NCBI GenBank assembly: GCA_964393035.1
Contig: CAYMRX010000002.1
Span: forward strand, 124,001-188,000
Length of the DNA stretch: 64,000 nucleotides
Direction of reading: 5' to 3'
Origin: Tabrizicola_A sp964393035
GTDB taxonomy: Bacteria > Pseudomonadota > Alphaproteobacteria > Rhodobacterales > Rhodobacteraceae
In this document: piece after piece, positions 1 to 9,247 of the stretch
Layout of the letters: every line of letters starts with the position of its first letter
How positions within the stretch are numbered: the stretch's first letter is position 1
The notes under the pieces: model-generated
The model's input: only the letters and a program-made list of their open reading frames with translations
Told to the model about the DNA's origin: nothing
Database searches by the model: none
Program-made: the position numbers and the translations under genes

Positions 1-733
1 TCAGGCGGCGGCGCGGCTCCAGCTGGTCAACATAGGCGCCTTCGGCAATGCAAATGAGGGCGTCATGCGCCTCATACATCTCGGATTTCGGAAAATAGAC
101 ATCGTTGGTCGCGACCAGAGGCAGGCCCATCTCATAGGCAAACTCGATATGCCCACGTTCTGACCGCGCCTCGGCTTCGGGCAGCTTGCCGCCCTCGCCG
201 GGGTGGCGCTGGAGTTCGACGTAAAGCCGGTTCGGATAGATCGCCGCCAGCCGCTCCAACAGCGCGCGCGCCTTGGCCCCCTGCCCGACCGCCAGAAAAC
301 GCCCCAAAGGCCCGTCCGGCCCGCCGGTCAGGCAAATGAGCCCATCGGCATGGGCCGCAAGCTCCTCAACCGTCACCTGCGGCAGTTGCCCGCCCTTGCC
401 GATATAAAGGCAAGAGTTCAGCTTCATCAGGTTCATATAGCCCGTCTCGGACTGCGCCAAGAGAACGATGGGCGCAGGCGCACGCGGTTTTTCGCCAGCT
501 TGAGCCGGGTCATGCGCAAGATCGAGCTGACAGCCGACAATGGGTTGCAGGCCCGCATCCTTGGCCAGCACCGAAAATTCCAATGCGGCAAACATGTTGT
601 TGGTATCGGTCACGGCGACGGCGGGCATTTCCATCCCGGCGCAGGTCTTGACCAGTTTTTTCACCGGCACCGCGCCTTCCAGCAGCGAATGTTCCGTGTG
701 GACGCGAAGGTGAATGAATCGTGCGGCTGCCAT
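1..733 (-). CDS. dnaE: DNA polymerase III subunit alpha, N-terminal part (runs off window)
   Basis: Catalytic subunit of the replicative DNA polymerase III. Reading the minus strand from the ATG at 733 gives a protein starting MAAARFIHLRVHTEHSLLEG, the typical opening of the DnaE PHP domain (F-x-H-L-R-x-H-[ST]-x-x-S-L-L-E-G). It continues with VAVTDTNNMFAALEF and VATNDVYF, further PHP-domain blocks. About 244 codons are present and the frame is open to the window edge, so about 80% of the gene lies outside. It is divergent from xdhA, with a 234-bp intergenic gap. Identification rests on the conserved PHP motifs. Confidence 0.93.
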   Translation of the reverse strand, partial: MAAARFIHLRVHTEHSLLEGAVPVKKLVKTCAGMEMPAVAVTDTNNMFAALEFSVLAKDAGLQPIVGCQLDLAHDPAQAGEKPRAPAPIVLLAQSETGYMNLMKLNSCLYIGKGGQLPQVTVEELAAHADGLICLTGGPDGPLGRFLAVGQGAKARALLERLAAIYPNRLYVELQRHPGEGGKLPEAEARSERGHIEFAYEMGLPLVATNDVYFPKSEMYEAHDALICIAEGAYVDQLEPRRRL

Positions 734-967
734 GGCACCAACCTAGCCGAGCCTGCCTTGCCGCGAAAGGGGCGGGCATTATCAATTCGGATTTGAAGCT
801 GCTTCCAAATGCTCCCAGAAGATCGCGCTTGCCAGACTCGATCCCTACGTGGCTTCATGGCATGATAACAGAAGGCAAAATGCCACATCGGGCGCATGTT
901 CCGCTTTACGCCGCATCGGGCGGTCATGCACATAGTCTGAACCGGGGAGAAGGCGGCGGGTTGTTAC

Positions 968-2356
968 ATGTCTGAGATCGCGTTTCTCCTGAACGGAACG
1001 CCGATCCGGGTTGCGGGGGATGCCCCGACCCGGACCCTTCTCGACTTTCTGCGCGAGACGAAAGGCCTGACCGGCACCAAGGAAGGCTGCAACGAAGGCG
1101 ATTGTGGTGCCTGCACAGTCATGGTGACGGATGAGGACGGCGCGAAGGCCCTGAATGCCTGCATCCTTTTTCTGCCGCAACTGAACGGCAAGGCGGTCCG
1201 CACGGTCGAGGGCCTGTCTGGCCCCAAGGGCGAAATGCACCCCGCACAGGCCGCGATGGTGGATCATCACGGCAGCCAATGCGGGTTCTGCACACCGGGC
1301 TTTTGCGTGTCGATGGCCGTGGGCCACATGGCCGGTCGCACCGATCACGATACGGTTCTTGCCGGCAATCTCTGCCGCTGCACCGGCTATGCCCCGATCA
1401 TCCGCGCCGCCAAGGCGACGGAAACCGCGCCCATCCCCGAATGGATGACGACCGATGCCTTCAATATGGCCAAAACATCCCCCGGGGGCGAAGCGCCGCC
1501 GCACGGGGGCAATCCGCGCGACCTTGACGCTTTTGCCGATTGGTATGCCGCCAACCCGGATGCCACACTGATTGCCGGGGCCACCGATGTCGGGCTTTGG
1601 GTGACCAAGCAACTGCGCGATCTGCCGAAACCAACCTTCCTTGGCGGGCTTGCCGAACTCAAAGAGATCACACGCCAAGGCGACACCCTGCATATCGGCG
1701 CGGGCGTCACGATCGAATCGCTGCGCGCGGCCATCGCGCCCTTGCACCCCGCACTCGCCGAAATGCTGCGCCGCTTTGCCAGTTTGCAAGTCAGGAACGC
1801 CGCCACCATCGGCGGCAATATCGCCAATGGCAGCCCCATCGGCGATGGCCCGCCCGCGCTGATCGCCCTTGGCGCCACCCTGCATCTGCGCCGGGGGCAA
1901 GAGCGCCGCACCATGCCGCTGGAAGATTTCTTTCTGGAGTATCGCAAGCAAGACCGCCGCCCTGGCGAGTTTGTCGAGGCGGTGACACTCCCCACCCATG
2001 CCCCGGCCTTCCGCATCTACAAACTGTCGAAAAGGTTCGATCAGGACATTTCGGCCGTCTGCGGCGGCTTCAATGTGGCTGTCATGGATGGGAAAGTGCA
2101 AAACGCCCGGATTGCCTTTGGTGGCATGGCCGGTATTCCCAAACGGGCGGCGGCGGTGGAAGCCGCCCTTGTCGGCAAGGCGTGGAGCCTTGCGACCCTC
2201 GCTGCGGCCAAGGCCGCCATGGCGCAGGATTTCACCCCGCTGACGGATATGCGCGCCTCGGCCGAATATCGGCTCATGGCGGCACAAAACATGCTGGAGC
2301 GGTATTTCCATGACCTTGCGGGGCAACCTGTCTCGGTGCTGGAGGTGATGCCATGA
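968..2356 (+). CDS. xdhA: Xanthine dehydrogenase small subunit (2Fe-2S/FAD)
   Basis: Electron-transfer subunit of molybdenum xanthine dehydrogenase, which oxidises hypoxanthine to xanthine and urate with NAD+. The 462-aa protein has the plant-type [2Fe-2S] set CNEGDCGACTV (Cys41, 46, 49, plus Cys65). A second cluster domain follows with CGFC (105/108) and CRC (136/138), then a FAD-binding CO-dehydrogenase-flavoprotein domain from about residue 170 (LIAGATDVGLWV; NAATIGGNIANGSPIGD). Length is normal for bacterial XdhA. Its stop overlaps the xdhB start (ATGA), so the two are translationally coupled. It is the first gene of a purine operon that continues into a nucleoside-type ABC transporter. 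Confidence 0.95.
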   Translation: MSEIAFLLNGTPIRVAGDAPTRTLLDFLRETKGLTGTKEGCNEGDCGACTVMVTDEDGAKALNACILFLPQLNGKAVRTVEGLSGPKGEMHPAQAAMVDHHGSQCGFCTPGFCVSMAVGHMAGRTDHDTVLAGNLCRCTGYAPIIRAAKATETAPIPEWMTTDAFNMAKTSPGGEAPPHGGNPRDLDAFADWYAANPDATLIAGATDVGLWVTKQLRDLPKPTFLGGLAELKEITRQGDTLHIGAGVTIESLRAAIAPLHPALAEMLRRFASLQVRNAATIGGNIANGSPIGDGPPALIALGATLHLRRGQERRTMPLEDFFLEYRKQDRRPGEFVEAVTLPTHAPAFRIYKLSKRFDQDISAVCGGFNVAVMDGKVQNARIAFGGMAGIPKRAAAVEAALVGKAWSLATLAAAKAAMAQDFTPLTDMRASAEYRLMAAQNMLERYFHDLAGQPVSVLEVMP

Positions 2357-4659
2357 CCATGGGCAAACCCCTGCCGCATGATTCCGCGCCGCTGCATGTG
2401 ACGGGCCAAGCGCGCTATGCCGATGACATCGCCCTGCCCGACACCGCGCTGCATCTGGCCTTTGGCCTGTCGGCCTGCGCCCATGGGGTGATTTCCGCCA
2501 TGGACCTTTCGGCGGTGCGGGCCGCGCCGGGTGTGGTGGCGGTCTATTCGGCGGAAGACTTTCCCGAGATGCCCGATTGCAGCCCCTCGGTGCATGACGA
2601 GCCGCTTTTGGCCATGGGCAGGGTGCATTACGTCGGCCAACCGGTGTTTCTGGTGGTGGCTGACAGCCATCTGGCGGCCAGAAAGGCCGCCCGTCTGGGC
2701 AAGATCAGCTATGACGAATTGCCCGCGCTTTTGACGGTGGATGAGGCGCTGGCCGCAAACAGCCGCTTTGAACAAGGCCCGGTGATCTGGGCCAAAGGCG
2801 ATGCGGCCGCGGCGATTGACGGGGCGCCGCATGTGATCGAAGGCAGCTTTGAGGTTGGGGGCCAAGAGCATTTCTATCTCGAAGGCCAGATCGCACTGGC
2901 CCATCCGGCCGATGATGGCGGGGTGTCGATCATTTCCTCGACCCAGCATCCGACCGAGATTCAGCACAAGGTCGCCCATGCCCTGCACCTGCCGATGTCA
3001 GCGGTGCGGGTAGAGACGCGGCGGATGGGCGGCGGGTTTGGCGGCAAGGAATCCCAAGGCAACGCGCTGGCCATTGCTTGCGCCTTGGCGGCGCGGGCCA
3101 CCGGGCGCGCTTGCAAGATGCGCTATGACCGCGACGATGACATGATGATCACCGGCAAACGGCATGACCTGCGGATCCGGTATCGCGTCGGCCATGATGC
3201 CGAGGGGCGGATCTTGGGCCTTGAATTCACCCATCTGTTCCGCTGCGGCTGGAGCCAAGACCTGTCCTTGCCGGTGGCGGACCGGGCCATGCTACATGCC
3301 GACAATTGCTATCACCTGCCCGACATCCGCATCGAAAGCCACCGGCTGCGCACCAACACCCAAAGCGCCACCGCCTATCGCGGCTTTGGCGGGCCGCAGG
3401 GGATTGTGGGCATTGAACGGGTGATCGACCACGTCGCCCATGCCGTGGGCCGGGAGCCGTTGGATGTGCGGCTTTTGAACTTCTACCGCTCGAACCGCAG
3501 CGCGACGGCAACGCCCCCGCAGACCACGCCATTCCATATGGAAATGGAAGATTTCATCGGCCATGAGTTGGTGGCCGAGTTGGAGAATTCCAGCAATTAC
3601 CGCGCCCGCAAGGCCGAGATTGCCGCATGGAATAGCATAAACCCGATCTTGAAGCGCGGCATCGCCCTGACGCCGGTGAAGTTTGGGATTTCCTTCACCC
3701 TGATATGGCTCAATCAGGCCGGGGCCTTGGTGCATGTCTATCAGGATGGCTCTGTGATGCTGAACCATGGCGGCACCGAGATGGGTCAGGGGCTGAACCA
3801 GAAGGTGGCCCAAGTGGTGGCGGGCGTCTTTGGGCTTGAGACGGACGCCGTCAAGATCACCGCGACCGATACCGCCAAGGTGCCCAACACCAGCGCCACG
3901 GCGGCCAGTTCGGGGTCTGACCTGAACGGCATGGCGGCACGGGCGGCAGCGGAAACCATTCGCAGCCGGATGGCAGAATTCATCGCCGACAAACACCAAA
4001 CCAAACCCGCCGCGGTGCGGTTCGAGGACGGGCTGGTCAAGGTCGCGGGGGAGCATTACGCCTTTGCCCAAGTGGCGGCCTGGGCCTATCAAGCCCGGAT
4101 TTCGCTGTCTTCGACCGGATATTACGCCACGCCGAAGATCACTTGGGACCGGGTGAAGGGACGCGGACGGCCCTTCCTTTACTTCGCCTATGGCGCGGCG
4201 GTGTCCGAAGTGGTGATCGACACGCTGACCGGGGAAAACCGCATCCTGCGGGTGGACATCCTGCACGATACCGGAACCTCGCTGAACCCGGCCTTGGACA
4301 TCGGGCAGGTGGAGGGCGCCTTCGTGCAGGGTGCGGGCTGGCTCACGACCGAGGAACTGGTGTGGAACGGCAAGGGGGTGCTGACCACCCATGCGCCTTC
4401 GACTTACAAGATCCCGGCCTGCTCGGATCGCCCGCCGGTGTTCAACGTGGCACTTTGGGGCAAACCCAACCGTGAGGATACGGTGGGCAAATCCAAAGCC
4501 GTGGGCGAGCCGCCCTTCAACCTTGGCATTTCCGTGCTGATGGCGCTGTCCGATGCGATTGCCGCCTGTGGCGATGGGCAAAGCTATGTGGCGCTGGACG
4601 CGCCCGCCACGGCAGAGCGGGTGCTGACGTCCGTCAGAAGGCAGCAGGGCCATGGGTGA
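2353..4659 (+). CDS. xdhB: Xanthine dehydrogenase molybdopterin-binding subunit
   Basis: Large catalytic subunit (768 aa) carrying the molybdopterin cofactor and hydroxylating the purine ring. The a/b-hammerhead domain is near the N-terminus (GQARYADDI), followed by the molybdopterin domain with RMGGGFGGKE, TAYRGFGGPQG and TEMGQGLNQKV. The family's catalytic Glu is in the KAVGEPP block near residue 713. It starts by a 4-bp overlap with xdhA. Its stop codon is embedded in the first of two short hairpins that separate it from xdhC. Length and motif order match XdhB of proteobacteria. Confidence 0.95.
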   Translation: MTMGKPLPHDSAPLHVTGQARYADDIALPDTALHLAFGLSACAHGVISAMDLSAVRAAPGVVAVYSAEDFPEMPDCSPSVHDEPLLAMGRVHYVGQPVFLVVADSHLAARKAARLGKISYDELPALLTVDEALAANSRFEQGPVIWAKGDAAAAIDGAPHVIEGSFEVGGQEHFYLEGQIALAHPADDGGVSIISSTQHPTEIQHKVAHALHLPMSAVRVETRRMGGGFGGKESQGNALAIACALAARATGRACKMRYDRDDDMMITGKRHDLRIRYRVGHDAEGRILGLEFTHLFRCGWSQDLSLPVADRAMLHADNCYHLPDIRIESHRLRTNTQSATAYRGFGGPQGIVGIERVIDHVAHAVGREPLDVRLLNFYRSNRSATATPPQTTPFHMEMEDFIGHELVAELENSSNYRARKAEIAAWNSINPILKRGIALTPVKFGISFTLIWLNQAGALVHVYQDGSVMLNHGGTEMGQGLNQKVAQVVAGVFGLETDAVKITATDTAKVPNTSATAASSGSDLNGMAARAAAETIRSRMAEFIADKHQTKPAAVRFEDGLVKVAGEHYAFAQVAAWAYQARISLSSTGYYATPKITWDRVKGRGRPFLYFAYGAAVSEVVIDTLTGENRILRVDILHDTGTSLNPALDIGQVEGAFVQGAGWLTTEELVWNGKGVLTTHAPSTYKIPACSDRPPVFNVALWGKPNREDTVGKSKAVGEPPFNLGISVLMALSDAIAACGDGQSYVALDAPATAERVLTSVRRQQGHG

Positions 4660-4707
4660 TTTTTCGAAGAAAAATCATAGGGGTTTCGAGTTTTCGCCGA
4701 AAACTCG
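4658..4707. repeat. Two tandem small palindromes between xdhB and xdhC
   Basis: Two perfect hairpins lie back to back. At 4658-4676 GATTTTTC-GAA-GAAAAATC overlaps the xdhB stop codon. At 4687-4707 CGAGTTTTC-GCC-GAAAACTCG ends about 12 bp before the xdhC start. Both have 3-nt loops and neither has a T-run on the coding strand, so they are not classic intrinsic terminators. They could stabilise the upstream mRNA end or attenuate the switch to xdhC. Confidence 0.85.
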
Positions 4708-4718
4708 GGAGACGGCAG

Positions 4719-5654
4719 ATGTTTGATCTTGCCGCCCTTCAGCAGGCTGTCTCGGCCCATTCCACCGTGGCCCGCGTGGTGATTGCGGGTTTCAAAGGCT
4801 CCTCTCCGCGCGAAGCGGGGGCGGCGATGCTGGTCTGGGCCGATGGGCAATCGGGCACCATCGGCGGCGGTGCCTTGGAATTTCAGGCCGCCGCCCGCGC
4901 CCGAGAGATGTTGGCGCTTGGCGGTATGCGGCTGGAACATGAGGCGCTGGGGCCAAAGCTTGGCCAGTGCTGCGGCGGGACCGTCACGCTTCTGACCGAG
5001 GTTTACCGGGCCGATACCCTGCCCGCCGCCGCCCCTGTCATCGCCCGCAGCGTGACCGGCAGCGCCATGCCTTTGGCCGTCAAACGGCTGATCGACCGGG
5101 CACGGGGGCAAGGCGCAACCGTCACCCCGCAGCTGTTGCAAGGCTGGATGGTGGAGCCTTTGGCGACCCCCTCGCGCCCGCTGTGGGTCTGGGGTGCGGG
5201 TCATGTCGGGCGGGCCTTGGTCGGGGTTTTGGCGCCCTTGCCGGGTGTGACGATCACCTGGGTCGATACCGGGGGGGACCGGTTCCCTTCCGCCATGCCC
5301 GAGAATGTCAACGCCCTGCCCGTGGCCGATCCGGCTTTGGTAGTGGCACTGGCGCCGCAAACCGCCGAGCATCTGATCCTGACCTATTCCCATGCGCTGG
5401 ATCTTGAGCTTTGCCACCGCCTTTTGGCGCATGGCTTTGCCACCTGCGGGTTGATCGGCTCGGCAACGAAATGGGCAAGGTTCCGGGCGCGGCTGGCCGC
5501 GTTGGGCCATTCCCCTGCGACAATCGCAAGAATTGATTGCCCGATCGGCGATCCGTCTTTAGGCAAGCATCCGCAGGCCATCGCCATCGGCGTGGCCCGC
5601 CAATTCCTGTCCCGGCCCGCACGAGGACAGATCAGGGAGAAGACCGGCACATGA
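4719..5654 (+). CDS. xdhC: Xanthine dehydrogenase accessory protein XdhC
   Basis: Molybdenum cofactor sulfuration/insertion chaperone for xanthine dehydrogenase. I place the start at the ATG at 4719 (MFDLAALQQAVSAHSTVARV), preceded by a GGGAG Shine-Dalgarno. A longer frame from 4656 only translates the two intergenic hairpins. The 311-aa product has the XdhC N-terminal block (KGSSPREAGAAMLVW; GGGALEFQAAA; CCGGTVTLLTEV) and a Rossmann-like C-terminal half (LWVWGAGHVGRALVGVL; FATCGLIGSATKWARFRARL). Its stop overlaps the downstream ATPase start (ATGA, 5651-5654), linking cofactor maturation and transport in one transcript. Confidence 0.93.
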   Translation: MFDLAALQQAVSAHSTVARVVIAGFKGSSPREAGAAMLVWADGQSGTIGGGALEFQAAARAREMLALGGMRLEHEALGPKLGQCCGGTVTLLTEVYRADTLPAAAPVIARSVTGSAMPLAVKRLIDRARGQGATVTPQLLQGWMVEPLATPSRPLWVWGAGHVGRALVGVLAPLPGVTITWVDTGGDRFPSAMPENVNALPVADPALVVALAPQTAEHLILTYSHALDLELCHRLLAHGFATCGLIGSATKWARFRARLAALGHSPATIARIDCPIGDPSLGKHPQAIAIGVARQFLSRPARGQIREKTGT

Positions 5655-7189
5655 CAGAGCGGCCCGTTTTACTATCCGTTGAAGGGATCACCAAAGCCTA
5701 TCCCGGCGTGGTGGCCAATTCCGACGTCAGTTTCACCATCCGACAAGGCGAAGTTCATGCGCTTTTGGGAGAGAATGGGGCTGGCAAATCGACCATGGTC
5801 AAGATGATCTATGGTCTGGTAAAACCCGACACCGGCCGGATGACATGGAAAGGCGCAGACTATGCCCCCGCCGCCCCACGGGTGGCACGGGGCACGGGCG
5901 TGGCGATGGTGTTTCAGCATTTCAGCCTGTTCGAGGCGCTGAATGTGGCGGAAAATGTCGCCCTTGGCATGGAAAACCCACCGCCGATGAAGGCCTTGGC
6001 CGCCAAGATCAAAGAGGTGTCCGAGGCCTATGGCCTGCCCTTGGATCCGGCGCGCATGGTGGGCGATCTGTCAGCGGGCGAGCGGCAAAGGGTGGAGATC
6101 ATCCGCTGCCTTTTGCAGGACCCGAAGCTTCTCATCATGGATGAGCCGACGAGCGTGCTGACCCCGCAAGAGGTGGAGATCCTGTTTCGCACCTTGCGGC
6201 AACTGTCGGCGGAAGGCACGGCAATTCTTTATATTTCTCATAAGCTTGAGGAAATCCGTTCCTTGTGTGACGCCGCCACCATCTTGCGGCGCGGCAAGGT
6301 CGTGGGGACGGCAGATCCCAAGGCCTCAACCGCGCGGGAACTGGCCGAGATGATGGTTGGCGCGACGCTGACCCCGCCCGAGCGCCCCACCCCGAAAGAC
6401 TGGGGCGGTGTATACGCGGCACTGGAGGTCAAGGGGCTGAACGCCGCCTCGCCCATCCCCTTTGGCACCAGCCTGAAGGATGTCGGTTTCACCGTGCGCA
6501 AGGGCGAGGTTCTGGGCATCGCCGGGGTGGCCGGAAACGGGCAGGACGAACTGTTGCTGGCCCTGTCCGGCGAGATCAAATCGGGCGAGGGCATGGTCAA
6601 GGCCACGGGCGTTTCGGTGGGGGCCATGGGGCCTGCCGAGCGGCGGAAGATCGGCTTTGTGATGGCGCCAGAAGATCGGCTTGGCCATGGGGCCGCACCC
6701 GATATGTCCTTGATCGAAAACGCCTTCCTGACCGGGGGCGTGCGCAAGGGGTTGACGAAGAACGGCTTTATCAACTGGCCCGCCGCCAAAGACTTTGCCG
6801 AGGCCGTGATCCAGACCTATGACGTCCGCACGCCCGGCGCGCATGTGGCCGCGCGGGCGCTTTCGGGCGGCAATCTGCAAAAATTCGTGGTGGGACGCGA
6901 ATTGATGCAGCACCCTGATGTGGTGGTCATCAATCAACCGACCTGGGGCGTGGATGCGGCTGCGGCCGCCGCGATCCGGCAGGCGATTTTGGACCGCGCG
7001 GCCGAAGGGGCCGCGGTGGTCGTCATCAGTCAAGACCTGGATGAGCTATTGGAAATCGCAGATACATTCGCCTTGCTGAATGAAGGCCGCCTGACCGCGC
7101 CGCGTCCGGTGAAAGGGCTGACCATTGACCAGATCGGTCTGATGATGGGTGGCGCACATGGCATGGAGGTGGCCCATGCTGAGGCTTGA
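5651..7189 (+). CDS. BMP-family ABC transporter, duplicated ATPase (nucleoside/purine type)
   Basis: Energy-coupling ATPase of a CUT2/BMP-type importer; 512 aa from the ATG that overlaps the xdhC stop. It has two fused nucleotide-binding domains. The first has an intact Walker A (LLGENGAGKSTMVK), signature LSAGERQRVEI and Walker B LLIMDEPTSVL. The second has a degenerate Walker A (GVAGNGQDELLLAL) and signature LSGGNLQKFVVGREL, as is usual for NupO/YufO-like and sugar ATPases. The neighbourhood (xdhABC before; two permeases and a BMP-type binding protein after) points to uptake of purine nucleosides or bases. The exact substrate is inferred. Confidence 0.9.
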   Translation: MTERPVLLSVEGITKAYPGVVANSDVSFTIRQGEVHALLGENGAGKSTMVKMIYGLVKPDTGRMTWKGADYAPAAPRVARGTGVAMVFQHFSLFEALNVAENVALGMENPPPMKALAAKIKEVSEAYGLPLDPARMVGDLSAGERQRVEIIRCLLQDPKLLIMDEPTSVLTPQEVEILFRTLRQLSAEGTAILYISHKLEEIRSLCDAATILRRGKVVGTADPKASTARELAEMMVGATLTPPERPTPKDWGGVYAALEVKGLNAASPIPFGTSLKDVGFTVRKGEVLGIAGVAGNGQDELLLALSGEIKSGEGMVKATGVSVGAMGPAERRKIGFVMAPEDRLGHGAAPDMSLIENAFLTGGVRKGLTKNGFINWPAAKDFAEAVIQTYDVRTPGAHVAARALSGGNLQKFVVGRELMQHPDVVVINQPTWGVDAAAAAAIRQAILDRAAEGAAVVVISQDLDELLEIADTFALLNEGRLTAPRPVKGLTIDQIGLMMGGAHGMEVAHAEA

Positions 7190-8258
7190 AAAACGCCCGA
7201 ACCCGTCAAAGTTCTGGCTGTACGGCACGCCCATCGTGGCGGTGGTGCTGACGATGCTGGTCGGCGGCGCCTTGTTTGCCTTCATGGACAAAAACCCGGT
7301 CGAAGTGATCCGCACCATCTTTTGGGATCCCTTGTTTGGCGAGTTCGCCTTTTACCTGCGCGGCCAGCTTTTGGTCAAAGCCGGACCGTTGATCCTGATC
7401 GCCATTGGCCTTGCCTTGGGCTTCAAGGCAGGGATCTGGAACATCGGGGCCGAGGGTCAATATATCATGGGCGCCATCTGTGGTGCCGCAGTGGGCCTTG
7501 CGGTTTACCCGACCGAAAGCCGCTGGATCTATCCGGCCATGGTCATCGCGGGCGCCTTTGGCGGCTGGGCTTGGGCGATGGTTCCGGCCATCCTGAAAAC
7601 CCGGTTTCAGACCAATGAGATCCTTGTCTCATTGATGCTGGTCTATGTGGCGCAAACCATCCTTGCCAAAGCCTCGACCGGGTTTTTGAAAAACCCTGAA
7701 GGCATGGGGTTTCCGGGCAGCCGGAATTTCTCGTCCTATCCCGCAGCAGCCAACCCTGACCTTTTCTACCCCGGCTCGGGCCTGCATTGGGGGGGCGTGG
7801 CGGCGCTGGTGGTGGCTGTGGTGGCCTGGGTGCTGCTTTCGCGCCACATCATCGGCTTTCAGATCAAGCTTTCGGGCCAAGCCCCGCGCGCGGCGCGGTT
7901 CCATGGCGTGAACCCGTCAAAGCTGGTGGTGCTGTGCATGGGGATTTCGGGCGGTTTGGCGGGTCTTGCCGGATTGTTCGAGGTGACCGGCCCGGCAGGC
8001 CAAATCTCCATTGATTTCAACGTCGGCTATGGCTTTACCGCGATCATCGTGGCCTTCCTTGGCCGGCTGAACCCGATCGGCATCGTCTTTGCCGGCATCC
8101 TGATGGCGCTGACCTATGTCGGCGGCGAGATGGCCTCGACCAACCTTGGCCTGCCTTCAGCCGCGATTCAGGTGTTTCAGGGGATGCTCCTGTTCTTCCT
8201 TCTGGGCATCGACGTTCTGACCAACTTCCGCATCCGCACCTTCATGGGAGGCAAATGA
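7176..8258 (+). CDS. BMP-family ABC transporter permease 1
   Basis: Inner-membrane permease of the nucleoside-type importer, 360 aa from MLRLEKRPNPSKFW. The start at 7176 is chosen because a GGAGG Shine-Dalgarno sits at 7165-7169; this overlaps the ATPase 3' end by 14 bp. Multiple hydrophobic segments flank the branched-chain permease (BPD_transp_2) core, with blocks such as GFKAGIWNIGAEGQY and QTNEILVSLMLVYVAQ. It resembles the larger of the two permeases in NupNOPQ-like systems. The next permease begins 1 nt after its stop. Confidence 0.9.
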   Translation: MLRLEKRPNPSKFWLYGTPIVAVVLTMLVGGALFAFMDKNPVEVIRTIFWDPLFGEFAFYLRGQLLVKAGPLILIAIGLALGFKAGIWNIGAEGQYIMGAICGAAVGLAVYPTESRWIYPAMVIAGAFGGWAWAMVPAILKTRFQTNEILVSLMLVYVAQTILAKASTGFLKNPEGMGFPGSRNFSSYPAAANPDLFYPGSGLHWGGVAALVVAVVAWVLLSRHIIGFQIKLSGQAPRAARFHGVNPSKLVVLCMGISGGLAGLAGLFEVTGPAGQISIDFNVGYGFTAIIVAFLGRLNPIGIVFAGILMALTYVGGEMASTNLGLPSAAIQVFQGMLLFFLLGIDVLTNFRIRTFMGGK

Positions 8259-8259
8259 G

Positions 8260-9192
8260 ATGGACCTTGGCGCAATCAATCCGGCCGTCCTTATCGCCTC
8301 GTTGATGATGGCCTCGGTGCCGATCCTCTTGGCGGCCTTGGGCGAATTGGTGGTGGAAAAGGCGGGCGTGCTGAACCTTGGGGTGGAAGGCATGATGATC
8401 ATGGGGGCGATTTGCGGCTTCATGGTGACCATTCAGACCGGCAACCCGTTTCTGGGCTTTGTCGGCGGGGCTTTGGGTGGCGCGGCCCTCAGCCTGATCT
8501 TCGCCTTTCTGACGCAGGTCTTGTTGGCCAATCAGGTCGCCACGGGTCTGGCGCTGACCATGTTCGGGCTGGGTCTGTCCGCCCTCTTGGGGCAAGGCTA
8601 CAACGGGTTGAAACCTGCCGCGACGGGGCCAGTGCCCTTTGGCCCGCTGGCGGATCTGCCGTTTTTCGGCAAGGTTCTGTTCAGCCATGACTGGGTGGTC
8701 TATTTCTCGATCTTCATGACGGCCGCGCTTTGGTATGTGCTGAAATCCACGCGCTTGGGGCTGATCATCCGTGCCGTGGGCGAAAGCCACGAGGCGGCCC
8801 ATGCGCTGGGGTACAAGGTCAACCGCATCCGGCTGGGTGCGATTGCCTTTGGCGGGGCAATGGCGGGGATGGGGGGGGCTTACATCAGCCTCGTTCGGGT
8901 GCCACAATGGGTCGATGGCATCACCGCAGGCGCAGGCTGGATCGCCTTGGCGATTGTGGTTTTCGCCAGTTGGCGCCCCTGGCGCGCACTGATCGGTGCT
9001 TATCTTTTTGGTGGTATCACTGTTTTGCAACTGAATCTGCAAGCCGCAGGCAGTGCCATTCCGGTCGAATACTTGTCGATGTCGCCCTATCTGATAACCA
9101 TAGCGGCGCTTGTCTGGATGTCGTCGGGCAAAGGCAAGGCGGCGCACAATGCGCCTGCGGCACTCGGACAGAATTTCCACGCCTCACGTTGA
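8260..9192 (+). CDS. BMP-family ABC transporter permease 2
   Basis: Second membrane subunit of the importer, 310 aa (MDLGAINPAVLIASLMMASV). It contains the family block LGELVVEKAGVLNLGVEGMMIMGA and about 8-9 hydrophobic segments. A GGGAGG Shine-Dalgarno is embedded in the end of permease 1. It is the shorter partner typical of BMP-type heteromeric transporters and is followed by the binding-protein gene after 55 bp. Confidence 0.9.
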   Translation: MDLGAINPAVLIASLMMASVPILLAALGELVVEKAGVLNLGVEGMMIMGAICGFMVTIQTGNPFLGFVGGALGGAALSLIFAFLTQVLLANQVATGLALTMFGLGLSALLGQGYNGLKPAATGPVPFGPLADLPFFGKVLFSHDWVVYFSIFMTAALWYVLKSTRLGLIIRAVGESHEAAHALGYKVNRIRLGAIAFGGAMAGMGGAYISLVRVPQWVDGITAGAGWIALAIVVFASWRPWRALIGAYLFGGITVLQLNLQAAGSAIPVEYLSMSPYLITIAALVWMSSGKGKAAHNAPAALGQNFHASR

Positions 9193-9247
9193 GGCATCAA
9201 ATCAACCGGGGCGCAGCAAGCGCCCCATTCACGGGGAGAGACTACCA

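Noticed and set aside
845..2326. 493-aa minus-strand open frame opposite xdhA
   Set aside because: No family features; xdhA motifs on the plus strand are definitive.
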